DNA of 64,000 bases from Streptomyces sp. RKAG293 (GTDB taxonomy: Bacteria > Actinomycetota > Actinomycetes > Streptomycetales > Streptomycetaceae): positions 8,975,001-9,039,000 of the forward strand of contig NZ_JAJOZB010000001.1 in the NCBI RefSeq assembly GCF_023701745.1. The letters are read 5' to 3'. Shown here piece after piece: positions 35,020 through 44,500 of this stretch. Every line of letters begins with the position of its first letter. The stretch's first letter is position 1. Position numbers and translations under genes: made by a program. The notes beneath the pieces were generated by a model. The model did no database searches and was not told the DNA's origin. It worked only from the letters and a program-made list of their open reading frames with translations.

Positions 35020-36435
35020 CTAGCTCTGGGCCTGGGCCGCCTCAGCGCCGAGGACGTGGTCGCGTGACTCGGTGACCGCGCTGCGCAGCGCCGGCAGGTC
35101 GACGCCCAGGACCTTGCCGTTCCACTTGCGGACCTGGCCGGCGATGAACACGACGGCGATGTTGCGCGAGTCGGACCCCAGGACGACGGTGCCGACCGCA
35201 TCGTTGAGGGGCATGGTGTTGATGTCCTCGGCGTCGATGATCAGAAGGTCGGCCTGCTTGCCGGGGGTGAGGGAACCGGTCGTCTCCCCGAGACCGATGG
35301 CCTTCGCGCCGTGCAGGGTTGCGAAGTCGAGAACGTCGTGCGTGCTGATCCGATCCGGTTGGTCCGGGGTTCCGTGGACGGCGTTGACCGCCCGCATGCG
35401 CTGGATGGTGTGCAGGGCGCGCATCTGGGTGAACATGTCGCTGGCCAGAGCGACCTCGACGTCGATACCGAGGCCCGGCCGGATGCCGGCCGACAGTGCC
35501 TCGTCGATGGCGGGGATCGCGGAGTCCAGACCGATTTGGGCATCGGAGGTGGGTGCCAGGGACACGGTGCTTCCGGTGTCCGCCATCGCCTGCCAGGCCT
35601 GCGACGTCAGGCCGGTGCAGTGGATCAGCGTCACCTGCGGTGTCAGCAGGCCCTCCTTGGCCCAGCGGAGAATGGCCGCGGAGGAGGCGGCGCCGAAGAC
35701 CGCGTCGATACTGACCCCGATGCCCAACTCCGCCGCGGAACGGGCGAGCTGCGGCCCGTAGGCGAGCTCGGGTCCGGCGATCTCATCGGTCGCCAGTGCC
35801 GCCAGGCGCAGTGTGAGCAGCGGGTGGTCGCTGGTGAAGTACCGCGCTTGCAGGCGGGCGAGGTCGCCGGGCCACTGCCGGTCCCAGTCGCCGAAGTGCG
35901 GGCCCATGGAGGCGTGCACACCCCGGATGCCCGTGTCGATCAGGGCCTGGACGGCTTGGTCCGAGTGGGCGGGGGTGCGTGAGTTGTGCGAGAAGTCGAG
36001 CATGCAGGTGATGCCGTTGTCGATCGCGGTGAGAGCGGCGAGCCGGGTGCCGACGTACATGTCCTGCGGACGGTAGACCGGGGCCAGGCCGGCAAGGGTT
36101 GTCATCACGTACTCACCGAGGTCGTTCACGTCCGGCATGAGCCGGCGCAACTGTGCCTCCCAGGCGTGCCGGTGTGTGTCGACGAAACCGGGGGAGAGGA
36201 TGAAGCCCGTCGCGTCGATGACCACGGCGTTCTCGGCCGCCCCCTGGGAGAGCAGATCGGGTGCCACCGCGCGGATGGCGTCCCCTTCGATCAGGACGTC
36301 GGCACGCGCCAGGACACCGAGGACGGGATCCATGGTGATGACGGTGGCTCCGGTGATCAGAATCCGGCGGTCGGGGTCCGCGGACCGGTTGTTCAGTGCG
36401 TCGATCAGTGCGCTTGCATCGCGTCGGAGGTTCAT
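35020..36435 (-). CDS. Amidohydrolase family protein (ATZ/TRZ, deaminase-like)
   Basis: A 471-residue metal-dependent hydrolase. Motifs in order: ATVITMDPVLGVLARADVLIEGD (start of the composite beta domain), the metal-binding DTHRHAW near 110, a mid His in ASMGPHFGD, LIHCTGLTSQ with the next metal His, and SLAPTSDAQIG with the Asp. The end is TPGKQADLLIID. There is no carboxylated lysine, so it belongs to the mononuclear group of cytosine/guanine/8-oxoguanine deaminases and chlorohydrolases. The exact substrate is not recognisable. ATG 36435 has AAGGA 10 bases upstream; the open frame extends to 36594 over the next gene. Probably follows the Atu4866-like gene in one transcript (85-base gap). 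Confidence 0.92.
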   Translation of the reverse strand: MNLRRDASALIDALNNRSADPDRRILITGATVITMDPVLGVLARADVLIEGDAIRAVAPDLLSQGAAENAVVIDATGFILSPGFVDTHRHAWEAQLRRLMPDVNDLGEYVMTTLAGLAPVYRPQDMYVGTRLAALTAIDNGITCMLDFSHNSRTPAHSDQAVQALIDTGIRGVHASMGPHFGDWDRQWPGDLARLQARYFTSDHPLLTLRLAALATDEIAGPELAYGPQLARSAAELGIGVSIDAVFGAASSAAILRWAKEGLLTPQVTLIHCTGLTSQAWQAMADTGSTVSLAPTSDAQIGLDSAIPAIDEALSAGIRPGLGIDVEVALASDMFTQMRALHTIQRMRAVNAVHGTPDQPDRISTHDVLDFATLHGAKAIGLGETTGSLTPGKQADLLIIDAEDINTMPLNDAVGTVVLGSDSRNIAVVFIAGQVRKWNGKVLGVDLPALRSAVTESRDHVLGAEAAQAQS

Positions 36436-36520
36436 GGGTTGGTCCTTGCCTGTCGTGCGGTTGGGCGGGGAGGCAGCAGTCGCCTTCGTGGGGCAGTCGT
36501 CCGGGGGGACCGGGTGGCGA

Positions 36521-36799
36521 TCACGGGGTCGGCTTCCCGTCTTCGCGGTGGAACACGTAGCCGGCGTGGTGCAGGACATCGTCACGGAAGTCACCGGAGG
36601 CGGTGAAGCCAGAGTCGTCGGCGTATGCGATGTGCGTGCTCGTCACCTGGTAGCTGCCCGTGTAGGCGCTTGTGCGGGTGCCACGGGCCTCGTCGTAGCG
36701 GCCGTTGGGCAGCAACTCCTGGCGAATGTGCCCATCGGCGGTCACCCACATCCCGATGTAGGGATGCGGGTCTGAATCCGGTGCGCATGAGGAGGTCAT
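36521..36799 (-). CDS. Atu4866-like small protein
   Basis: A 92-residue protein resembling the Atu4866 family: HPYIGMWVTADGHIRQELLP, then NGRYDEARGTRTSAYTGSY, IAYADDSGFTASGDF and HHAGYVFHRE. These are small beta-barrel-like proteins of unknown biochemical role that often lie near oxidoreductases or hydrolases. I choose ATG 36799 because the conserved part begins right after it; the frame is open to 36922 but the extra residues are not protein-like. It lies upstream of the amidohydrolase on the same strand. Confidence 0.85.
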   Translation of the reverse strand: MTSSCAPDSDPHPYIGMWVTADGHIRQELLPNGRYDEARGTRTSAYTGSYQVTSTHIAYADDSGFTASGDFRDDVLHHAGYVFHREDGKPTP

Positions 36800-37008
36800 G
36801 TCCTCGACTGTCGCCGTCGCGAGCTGCGACAACCAGGGCCACGCCAGTCCTGGGAGCGCGGTTCCTGGGTGCGACGCACCCTGCCTTGGGAAGTGCGGGG
36901 ACTGCTCGCACGAGATCGTCACCCTGACCGTGTGTCAGGGTGCGGTCAGGGTTGGGCGGGGGGCGGCCCGGACGTCCTGTGGCAGCGCTCGAAGCCAAGC
37001 TGTGCCTC

Positions 37009-37752
37009 ATGACCCGAACGAAGAGTCCCTCTGTCGCTCTTGCCGCCACCGTGATCGCCGGTGCACTGACACTGGCCACGGCCACCGCCTCGAACGCCGC
37101 CGCGCTGCCGCCGAAACCGTCCGACCCCGGTATACCCACATCCTTCGACTACCGCGACTGTCCCCAGCTCCCGTCGGGAGCCGATCCCTCCGCCTGGCGC
37201 TGCGAGGTGATGGTCGCCAACATCCGCCTCGCGACCGGCAGGATCCCCGCCGTCGAAGTGCCGTTGACCGTCACCCATTCCGAGGGCCCGCTGCCCGACG
37301 GCACCACCGGCCAGGTCTTCGGCGCGATGCGCGCCCAGCCGGTCGCCGTTCCCGGCGTCCCCGGTCTCAAGATCCAGCCCGAGTACGCCGGTCACGCCGA
37401 CTTCATCGGCAACGGCACCATCCGTGGCTCGATCGACATCAAGCTCCGCCTCCGGTACCCGGGCTCGCGGCGGTCCTGTGCCATCGGCTCCGACCATGCG
37501 CCGCTGACCGTCACCTCCACCGCGTACGGGCCCACGCAGTGGGTGTCCCAGCAACCGCCGATCATCAAGGGGGAGATGTACGACAGCACGTTCGCGGTAC
37601 CCGGTGTGAACAGCTGCGGCCCGATCGTCGGCCGGCTGCTGGACCGCGCGTTCGCGCTGCCGTCGCCGGCCGGCCGCAATCAGTTCTCGATCGTCGGTTA
37701 CTACAGCTTCCGGACCCACGCGGAGCTGCCCGGTCAGGGGACGTTGTCGTGA
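37009..37752 (+). CDS. Secreted protein of unknown function
   Basis: A 247-residue exported protein. MTRTKSPSVALAATVIAGAL begins a clear signal peptide that ends near ATASNAAA (about residue 31). The mature part is beta-rich with four Cys (DCPQL, WRCEVM, RRSCAIG, NSCGP) that could make two disulfides. It includes YAGHADFIGNGTIRGSIDIKL, a smooth beta pattern. I do not recognise the family. ATG 37009 is chosen for the signal peptide; the ribosome site is weak. It converges on the old yellow enzyme gene with 14-bp repeats in between. Confidence 0.82.
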   Translation: MTRTKSPSVALAATVIAGALTLATATASNAAALPPKPSDPGIPTSFDYRDCPQLPSGADPSAWRCEVMVANIRLATGRIPAVEVPLTVTHSEGPLPDGTTGQVFGAMRAQPVAVPGVPGLKIQPEYAGHADFIGNGTIRGSIDIKLRLRYPGSRRSCAIGSDHAPLTVTSTAYGPTQWVSQQPPIIKGEMYDSTFAVPGVNSCGPIVGRLLDRAFALPSPAGRNQFSIVGYYSFRTHAELPGQGTLS

Positions 37753-37786
37753 TGGGGGTGGGACGTCGGCTCGGCTGAACGGCTTC

Positions 37787-37856
37787 AACCGACCGACGTC
37801 GACCGACCGACGTCAACCGACCGACGTCAACCGACCGACGTCAACCGACGGGCGTC
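37787..37856. repeat. Five 14-bp tandem repeats
   Basis: Five consecutive copies of AACCGACCGACGTC (37787-37800, 37801-37814 with one change, 37815-37828, 37829-37842, and 37843-37856 with two changes). The array fills the gap between convergent genes and touches the stop codon of the old yellow enzyme gene. The nearby GACGTCGG at 37762 can pair with CCGACGTC of the units, so a family of alternative hairpins is possible. Confidence 0.9.
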
Positions 37857-38976
37857 AGGTGAGGGACTTCAACGATGCTGCGTCGTAGGCCCCGAGCTCT
37901 CCGAAGCGGCCGTCCAGCACCTTCGCCGCCCATTCCGGGTCGTGGAGCAGCGCGCGGCCGATGGCGACCATGTCGAACTCCTCCGACTCCATGCGGTCGA
38001 GGAGGTCGTCGATGCCCCTGACGGCGGCGCCCTCGCCCTGGAAGGCCTTCTGGAAGTCGCCGTCGAGACCGACCGAGCCGACCGTGATGGTGGGCTTGCC
38101 GGTGAGCTTCTTCGTCCAGCCGGCCAGGTTCAGGTCGGCGCCGTCGAACTCCGGAAGCCAGTAGCGGCGGGTGGAGGCGTGGAAGGCGTCCACGCCGGCT
38201 TCCGCCAGCGGGGTCAGGATCGCCTCCAGTTCCTGCGGGGTCGCGGCGAGGCGGGCGCGGTAGTCCTGCTGCTTCCACTGCGAGTAGCGGAAGAGTATGG
38301 GGAAGGAGGGGGAGACGGCGGCGCGGACCGCGGCCGCGATCTCCGCCGCGAACCTCGCACGGGCCACCGGGTCGCCGCCGTACGCGTCGGTGCGGCGGTT
38401 GGTGCCCGACCACAGGAACTGGTCGATCAGGTAACCGTGCGCGCCGTGCAGCTCGACCCCGTCGAAACCGAGGCGCTCGGCGTCGGCGGCCGCCTTCGCG
38501 AACGCCTCGACGACGTCGTCCAGGTCCTGCTGCGTCATCGCCTTGCCGGTGACCTCGGCGCCCTCGGTGGTGATGCCCGACGGGCCCACCGCCGGGGCGT
38601 CCGGGTACGGAAGATCCCCCGCGTTGCGCACCATGCCGATGTGCCACAGCTGCGGCACGATCGCGCCGCCCGCAGCGTGCACGGCGTCGGCGACCTTCGC
38701 CCAGCCCGCCAGTTCCGCCTCGCCGTGGAAGCGCGGAACGCGGTCGCTCTGTCCGGCCGATTCATGACCGACGTACGTGCCCTCGGTGACGACCAGGCCG
38801 ACACCCGCGGCGGCGCGACGGGCGTAGTACGAGGCCACGTCCTCGCCGGGAACTCCGCCGGGGGAGAACATCCGGGTCATGGGTGCCATCGCGATCCGGT
38901 TCCGGACGGTCAGGCCGTTCAGCGAGACCGGCCGGGACAGGATCCGGGCCGCGCGGTCGGAGGCGGTGAGGGTCAT
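37855..38976 (-). CDS. Old yellow enzyme family NADH:flavin oxidoreductase
   Basis: A 373-residue FMN-dependent ene-reductase of the OYE family, an eight-stranded TIM barrel. Seen: NRIAMAPMTRMFSPGGVP near residue 27, PQLWHIGMVR near 108, the substrate-binding pair in ELHGAHGYLIDQFL near 178, SGTNRRTDAYGG, and the phosphate-binding end VGSVGL... with MVAIGRALLHDP. These enzymes reduce activated C=C bonds with NAD(P)H. ATG 38976 has GGAGC six bases upstream; the frame continues to 39048 without support. It stands alone, convergent with the secreted-protein gene. Confidence 0.94.
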   Translation of the reverse strand: MTLTASDRAARILSRPVSLNGLTVRNRIAMAPMTRMFSPGGVPGEDVASYYARRAAAGVGLVVTEGTYVGHESAGQSDRVPRFHGEAELAGWAKVADAVHAAGGAIVPQLWHIGMVRNAGDLPYPDAPAVGPSGITTEGAEVTGKAMTQQDLDDVVEAFAKAAADAERLGFDGVELHGAHGYLIDQFLWSGTNRRTDAYGGDPVARARFAAEIAAAVRAAVSPSFPILFRYSQWKQQDYRARLAATPQELEAILTPLAEAGVDAFHASTRRYWLPEFDGADLNLAGWTKKLTGKPTITVGSVGLDGDFQKAFQGEGAAVRGIDDLLDRMESEEFDMVAIGRALLHDPEWAAKVLDGRFGELGAYDAASLKSLT

Positions 38977-39149
38977 GAGGGCTCCATATGGGACGAGAAA
39001 CAGTAAGAAGAGTGAGAAAAAGGTGCATAACGGTTGGTATGTGCGCATGCATCAATGTCCCTCATGGCAACCGATCCGCCCGCCGCGGGATTCCGCCATC
39101 CCGCCCATACGTCGATGTGATCTGGGTGACAGCGGGGGCCCGTCGGCGT

Positions 39150-41066
39150 TCAGGGCCGGTGCCGTGTGAAGGTGATGTAGGAGAACGCCTCGCCCGCGCG
39201 TGGTGCCCGGGTCCAGGACCGGGTGGTGAAGGTGGGGAGACCGCCCTGGGTCAGCGCGAAGCGGGGCAGCGAGAGTCCGAGTTCGGTGTGCAGGGCCTCC
39301 AGTACACGCAGTTCGTTGTCCCGTTCACCGTCCTCCGGCCGGAACAGCCGTGCGGGCTCCAGCGCCTCGGGTATCGCACCGGAGCGCTGGATCTCCGTAC
39401 CCCGCACGGTGAACGCGTAGAGCTCCACGCCCTGTTCGGCCACCGACAGATGGAACGCGGACGGACTGTCCCCGGAGGACCAGCGCTCCGGTTCGCGCCA
39501 CACCACCACGGCGCGACCGGACGAGGCGGCGGCCGCAGCGGGGGACAGGAACAGCTTGGAGAGGTGCTGGGGGCGGCCGTCGAAGGCGAAGGCCCACTCT
39601 TCGGCGCTGCGGCCGACCGTACTGCGGCCGACCGTGGCCAGGGCCCGGTCCTCCCAGACCTCCATGCCCTCTCGCTCGCGGGGCTTGGGCACCCGCCAGG
39701 ACAGTCGGCGCTGATCCGTGGGCGCGCTCAGTTCAGCGCCTTCCTCGCCGATCAGGGCGGGCAGACGGGCCGGGTCGACCCCCTCGACCCAGACACAGCG
39801 GTATCCGTCGAACGGCTGCCGGTCCGCCCCGGGATCCGTCAGCCAGGCGAGACCCGGCGGGTCGAGATCAGGCAGCGGCTCCGGAGTGGGACCCGCCTCC
39901 CCGGCCCGTGGTGTCGCGAGGATCTCTCGCCCACGCTCCGGGGTGATCAGGGGACCCAGGACCGGATCGGCGAGCAGGCCGATCGGGGCGATCAGCGACG
40001 GCCCGGGCGCCTCCCACAGCGGGAGCGCGTCCCGCAGCACCCGCCACGCGGCGTCGGTCGATCCCCAGCGGGCCGATTCCCGGGCCTCCGTGACGGCCCG
40101 GCCCCATGGACCGGGAGGCGCGTAGCGATGGGTGCCGTCCCGCATCGTGCTCAGTACGGCTTCGACGGTTTCCCGGGCAGCCCCGCGCGCGGCCATCATC
40201 CCGATCCAATGGTCATCCCCGCCCGGCCGCCCTTCGCCGCGTGCCGGCGCCATGGCCTCCACGGGCAGGATCTCGGGCAGGTAGCGCGGGTCGGCCACCA
40301 GATCGCCGTAGCTGCGGGAGCTGTGCGGAGCCAGCAGATGCCGGAGCTGGTCCAGCAGGACGGAGCTGCGTGGCCGTCCGAAGGACAGCGCCTCCTCGAG
40401 CAGGGGCAGGGCCTCCTCGTACCGTCCGCGCAGGGCCAGCAGGCGGGCTTCCTCAACTCGGGCATCCTGCGCGCGCGTGGTCGCGTTCACGAAGTCGGGC
40501 CGGTCCACCCGGTCGGAGTGGAAACCGCGGTACATCGCCTCCATGTACGCGCGGAACGAGGGGTAGCGGTCAGGCCGTTCACCGCCCCATCCCTTGTAGA
40601 CGTAGAGCGCCCACTCACCGGCCTGGTCGCTGTCGCCCGGATCCAGCAGGGCGTGCGACATGTCGGAGTCCGTCTCCAGCCGTAGTGCCCGTCGCCACAT
40701 CCCGCCCAGCAGGACGTCCTCCTCGCGCGGGTTCTCGCCCAGACTCTCCTCATACAGCTGGGTCATGTCGAACGGATCCTGGAACCAGTCGATGTCCGCG
40801 GCGCCGCCGAGCTGAGAGACCCCCGCCGTCTGGGCCACGTGCCACCCGTCGCTCACGGCCAGGAACTCCCGGTAGGAGGGCGGCAGCCGCCGACCCAGCC
40901 GCTCCTCGGCCGCGGCGATGGCGGCCTCGGCCGCCCCGGGCCCACCCAGCCGGACGATCGTCTGCCCGCCGGCCACGTCCGCGCCGACGTTCGCGTCCGC
41001 GCGCGGAACCCACTCGTCCTGCCACCGTCCCAGAAAGCCCTGCCAATTGAACGACGCACCATTCAT
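39150..41066 (-). CDS. SMI1/KNR4 domain protein
   Basis: A 638-residue soluble protein. Residues about 45-190 form an SMI1/KNR4 (SUKH-type) domain: AIAAAEERLGRRLPPSYREF followed by LAVSDGW, then DIDWFQDPF and WALYVYKGWGGE. The middle (200-400) is helical and Ala/Leu/Arg-rich. The C-terminal third (420-638) is a second unassigned alpha/beta part. SUKH proteins are widespread immunity proteins of bacterial toxin systems, but large ones also occur outside toxin loci. It lies 89 bases downstream of the TPR gene in the putative peptide locus, on the same strand, so it may be its last gene. Start ATG 41066, ribosome site unclear. Confidence 0.85.
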   Translation of the reverse strand: MNGASFNWQGFLGRWQDEWVPRADANVGADVAGGQTIVRLGGPGAAEAAIAAAEERLGRRLPPSYREFLAVSDGWHVAQTAGVSQLGGAADIDWFQDPFDMTQLYEESLGENPREEDVLLGGMWRRALRLETDSDMSHALLDPGDSDQAGEWALYVYKGWGGERPDRYPSFRAYMEAMYRGFHSDRVDRPDFVNATTRAQDARVEEARLLALRGRYEEALPLLEEALSFGRPRSSVLLDQLRHLLAPHSSRSYGDLVADPRYLPEILPVEAMAPARGEGRPGGDDHWIGMMAARGAARETVEAVLSTMRDGTHRYAPPGPWGRAVTEARESARWGSTDAAWRVLRDALPLWEAPGPSLIAPIGLLADPVLGPLITPERGREILATPRAGEAGPTPEPLPDLDPPGLAWLTDPGADRQPFDGYRCVWVEGVDPARLPALIGEEGAELSAPTDQRRLSWRVPKPREREGMEVWEDRALATVGRSTVGRSAEEWAFAFDGRPQHLSKLFLSPAAAAASSGRAVVVWREPERWSSGDSPSAFHLSVAEQGVELYAFTVRGTEIQRSGAIPEALEPARLFRPEDGERDNELRVLEALHTELGLSLPRFALTQGGLPTFTTRSWTRAPRAGEAFSYITFTRHRP

Positions 41067-41155
41067 GACCGGATGGTGTCACCCGGCACTGACAACGGTC
41101 TCGGCACCGGGGTCTCATGCAGTTGCGGGGTGGGCCGCGCGCCGTTCACCGGCCC

Positions 41156-43234
41156 TCACGTCAGACAGTGCTCGCGCTGCTCCCGCAACTCCGGTACATC
41201 CGCGCCCGGCAGGGTCAGCGCACGGTCGAAGTCGGCGAGTGCGAGGTCGCGCTTGCCCTCGGCCTGGTAGGCGATGCCGCGGTTGAGCAGCACGTCCGGG
41301 TCGTCGCCGACCAGGTCCAGGGTGGCGGTGAGGTCCTGGACGGCGGCTTGGTAGCGGTCCTGCTGGTAGTGGACAACGGCGCGGTTGAGGAGGGCCGCCG
41401 GGTAGTCCGGGTCGAGGTCGACGGCCGAGTTGAGCGCCTCGAAAGCCTCGGCGAGCGCACCGCGTTGCAGGAGAATGGTGCCGCGCATGCACAGCAGTCG
41501 CGGGTCCGCGGGCCGCAGTTCGAGGCCGGCTGTCACATCGGCCTCCGCCGCGTCGAAGTTCTCGAGGTCGAGTCGCAGTTCGGCCCGGGCGAGCCGGGTG
41601 TCGACGTCGTCCGGCTCCATCTCCAGGACGTAGCCGAAGTCCGCCAGCGCACCCTCCGTGTCACCGTTCTCGACGCGCGCCGTTCCGCGGTTGTAGAAGA
41701 GCTCGGGGAACGGCGGGGCCAGCTGTACCGCGCGGTCGTAGTCGGCCAGGGCTGCTGCGAAGTCGCCGCGCGTGCGGTGGATCCGGGCCCGCTCGGAGAG
41801 GTAGTCGGTGTAGTAGGGGTCGAGGTCGACGAGCGTCGAGTAGTCGGCGAACGCCTCGTCCAGCCGGCCGGTGGCCGTCAGCAGCCGTGCCCGGTTGTAC
41901 AGCAACTGCGAGCGGTGCAGCTGCCACTCATCGCCCGTCAATTGCGCGTCCAGTCGGGCCATGCAGAACTCGACGAGTTCCAGGGCGCGCCCCAGGTTGC
42001 CCCGGTGCATCTCCACCAGCGCCAGACCGTTGTCGTGGAAGACGCTGAAGGTGAGCCGCTCGGCCGGGTCGGGCAGGATCCCGGCGATGGCCGCGGCGTT
42101 GTTCTGCCAGCGCAGCGCCTGGTCGTGGTCGCGCGGCCGGAGGAAGCGGGTGTGCAGCATCGCGATCGAGTAGCTGGTCATCATGTGGACCTTGGGATCC
42201 GGGAAGCGCTGGAGCAGGTCCAGGTAGAGCTCCATCGACTGGTCCAGCCGGTCGAGCGGGACGCAGGCGTGCGCCGCCTGCTGGGTGAAGTCCCAGAAGT
42301 CGTGCTGCTCGGCGTCCGGGTCCGTGACCGCCCGGCCGCGCAGGCCGAGGTCGACCACCATCGCGGAGAAGCCGACCTCGACGCAGTAGCGCTGGGCCGC
42401 CAGCAGGGCGAGCCGCCCGGCGCCCGACGGATCGCTGCCGTGCTCGCGGTGGTAGGCGAGGGCGCCGACCCGGACCCCCCAGCCCGGGGACGCGTCCTCC
42501 AGCTCCTGTGCGCGCCGGTCGTGCAGCCGCGCGCGCAGGGCCGGCTCCGCGTGCTGGTAGGCGCGCAGCTCGTCGGGGTCGCTGCTCGTACCGTCGCCGG
42601 ACACGTATGCCTCGGCCCACTCGGCCGACCCGGCTTCGCTGCGCGTGGTATCGGATCCGGGCGCCGGCGCCCCGGCGTCGGTCCGCTCGGTGCAGCGGTC
42701 CAGCACCCGCGCCAGCTCGTCGGGCAGCTCGCCCTCCGCACCGCGGACCACCACCTGTAGCTGCTGCGGGTCGGCGCGGCGCACCAGTACGGCGATGAAC
42801 TCCTGCGTGGTCGGCTCCGCCTCCGCCACCTCGTCGAAGACCAGGCAGGGGGCGGGCTCGCCGCTGGACCGCATCCGGCGGGCGTACTCGAGCAGGAAGG
42901 TGACGATGCCCTGGCTCATGCAGCGGATCATCCCGGCGCCGAAGAACCGGGTGCGTTCCTTGACCGAGGACTCGTTCGCCAGGGTGCGCGGGGCCGGCCC
43001 GATCAGCTCGGCCAACTCCGGTATGCCGTAGAGCAGTTCCACCCGGTGGTGCTCCACCAGTTCGGGCCACCGACGGACCGCCTCGGGCAGTACGGCCCGC
43101 AGTACGGTGTCCACTCCGGTGTACGGACCGCGCAGCTGCCGGTGGCAGCGGGCCACGACGGCGTGCCCCTCGGTACCCGCGTACCCCGGCCGGGCTGCCG
43201 GGCTGCCGCCCATGATCCTGCGATGACCGGCCAT
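41156..43234 (-). CDS. TPR protein with degenerate STAND/AAA-like N-terminal module
   Basis: A 692-residue soluble protein. The N-terminal 200 residues resemble the ATPase core of signal-transduction ATPases: RGPYTGVDTVLRAVLP sits where a P-loop would be but lacks GKS/T, and PCLVFDEVAEAEPTTQEFIA resembles Walker B. It is probably not an active ATPase. Residues 250-420 are helical. From about 425 to 685 there are at least six regular TPRs (patterns such as ALADYDRAVQLAPPFPELFYNRG, RGTILLQRGALAEAFEALNSA). It starts 6 bases after the M50 gene stop and is cotranscribed with it. A scaffold that binds the peptide or its protease is conceivable, but that is inference. Confidence 0.85.
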   Translation of the reverse strand: MAGHRRIMGGSPAARPGYAGTEGHAVVARCHRQLRGPYTGVDTVLRAVLPEAVRRWPELVEHHRVELLYGIPELAELIGPAPRTLANESSVKERTRFFGAGMIRCMSQGIVTFLLEYARRMRSSGEPAPCLVFDEVAEAEPTTQEFIAVLVRRADPQQLQVVVRGAEGELPDELARVLDRCTERTDAGAPAPGSDTTRSEAGSAEWAEAYVSGDGTSSDPDELRAYQHAEPALRARLHDRRAQELEDASPGWGVRVGALAYHREHGSDPSGAGRLALLAAQRYCVEVGFSAMVVDLGLRGRAVTDPDAEQHDFWDFTQQAAHACVPLDRLDQSMELYLDLLQRFPDPKVHMMTSYSIAMLHTRFLRPRDHDQALRWQNNAAAIAGILPDPAERLTFSVFHDNGLALVEMHRGNLGRALELVEFCMARLDAQLTGDEWQLHRSQLLYNRARLLTATGRLDEAFADYSTLVDLDPYYTDYLSERARIHRTRGDFAAALADYDRAVQLAPPFPELFYNRGTARVENGDTEGALADFGYVLEMEPDDVDTRLARAELRLDLENFDAAEADVTAGLELRPADPRLLCMRGTILLQRGALAEAFEALNSAVDLDPDYPAALLNRAVVHYQQDRYQAAVQDLTATLDLVGDDPDVLLNRGIAYQAEGKRDLALADFDRALTLPGADVPELREQREHCLT

Positions 43235-43240
43235 GTCAGT

Positions 43241-44467
43241 TCACCCTTCGCTCGGAGAGGTCGTGGACAGGGAGCGGGACAGTGGCGCCGAGGGCGCCCC
43301 GTACGAGGCGCGGCGCTTGCGCCGGGAGAGCACGATCAACGCGACGACCTGGGCCACGTTCATACCCAGCGACAGCAGCGAGTCCCAGAAGTGCGGATCG
43401 ACATGCCCGGAGCCGATGCCCTGGACGGCGATGCGGAAGTAGCTGACGGTGACCGGGATGCTGGCGAAGACCGTGATGGTGGCCAGCACGCAGAAGCCGA
43501 GCAGGATGAACGGCCCGTAGAAGGTGCCGACCCGGCGGTCCTGTTCGGTCCACTGCTCCTCGTCGGCCTGCCGTTCCGGGCGGCGCAGCAGGCGCCAGAC
43601 CCGGTTCTTCAGCAGCGCCTTGGCCGCTTCGTGCAGGTCGTAGCAGCGCAGCGCGGTGGCGAAGACGTAGTAGAGGTCGGTGCGCAGATAGAGCTGGAAC
43701 TGCCAGCCGATCCGCATCACGACAGTGAACGCCAGCGCCAGGCAGACCCGTCCGGTCAGCGGGAAACTGCCGTCGGCGTGCCGGCCGGCCGCCGCGATCA
43801 GGCCGAGTATCCCCAGCACCACGGCATCGCAGACCATCCCGGCCAGGAACGGCAGGTATCGCTTGCGGCGTTCCACACTCATCAGGCCGTTGGTCTGTGT
43901 CTCGGCCACGATGTAGGTGAGCCGGTTGCTCAGTCGCAGTTTGGTCGGCAGCCCCAGGCGCCGGCCGGCGAGAATATGGAAGCCCTCGTGGGCGAGCAGC
44001 AGCGGGATCTGCCCGAAGGTGATCACGAGTTGGACCGCGAGCAGCGACTTGACGAAGAAGATCTGCGAGGGGGCGGGCCGCAGTTCGCCGTGCCGGGCGA
44101 CGGCCACCAGCCAGCCGGCCACGACGGCCAGGTAGCAGAGCCAGGCCACCGGCGAGAAGGCCGCGCGGCCCAGTCGGCGGAAGCGGACTTCGGTGGCGGG
44201 TTCCGCCGGTTCCGCGGCGTCCTCGCGGACGAAGCCCAGGTCGTTGAGCGTGGCCACGAAGTCCTCGACGTCGACCGGCTCGTCGAAGGTCCGCTCGTAC
44301 CACTCGGCGGCCTCGTCCAGTGGCAGGCCCTCGGAGAGCTGCCGCAGCAACTCGGCGCCGTCGGCGGGAAAGACCGCGTAGGTGCCGGTGTCCAGCCGAC
44401 CGACCACGACCCCGTCACCCTCGGGGACAAAGCTCAACTCGTACACCGCAAGGGTGGATCCGCTCAC
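43241..44467 (-). CDS. M50-type membrane metalloprotease with N-terminal PqqD-like domain
   Basis: A 408-residue protein. Residues about 8-80 form a small PqqD-like winged-helix domain (YELSFVPEGDGVVVGRLDTG, a DEAAEWY helix, VEDFVATLNDLGFV), the fold that binds leader peptides in many RiPP systems. From 105 on it is a multi-helix membrane protein of the putative peptide zinc metalloprotease type: HEGFH at 160-164 is an HExxH zinc motif inside a membrane helix, and FLAGMVCDAVV supplies the later helix with Asp. It probably cleaves a peptide or leader at the membrane. GTG 44467 has GGGGAG upstream. It follows the 36-codon peptide gene after a hairpin, and the TPR gene follows after 6 bases. Confidence 0.88.
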   Translation of the reverse strand: MSGSTLAVYELSFVPEGDGVVVGRLDTGTYAVFPADGAELLRQLSEGLPLDEAAEWYERTFDEPVDVEDFVATLNDLGFVREDAAEPAEPATEVRFRRLGRAAFSPVAWLCYLAVVAGWLVAVARHGELRPAPSQIFFVKSLLAVQLVITFGQIPLLLAHEGFHILAGRRLGLPTKLRLSNRLTYIVAETQTNGLMSVERRKRYLPFLAGMVCDAVVLGILGLIAAAGRHADGSFPLTGRVCLALAFTVVMRIGWQFQLYLRTDLYYVFATALRCYDLHEAAKALLKNRVWRLLRRPERQADEEQWTEQDRRVGTFYGPFILLGFCVLATITVFASIPVTVSYFRIAVQGIGSGHVDPHFWDSLLSLGMNVAQVVALIVLSRRKRRASYGAPSAPLSRSLSTTSPSEG

Positions 44468-44500
44468 ATCGCTCCCCAGTATCGGCCGGCACCCGGCGTA

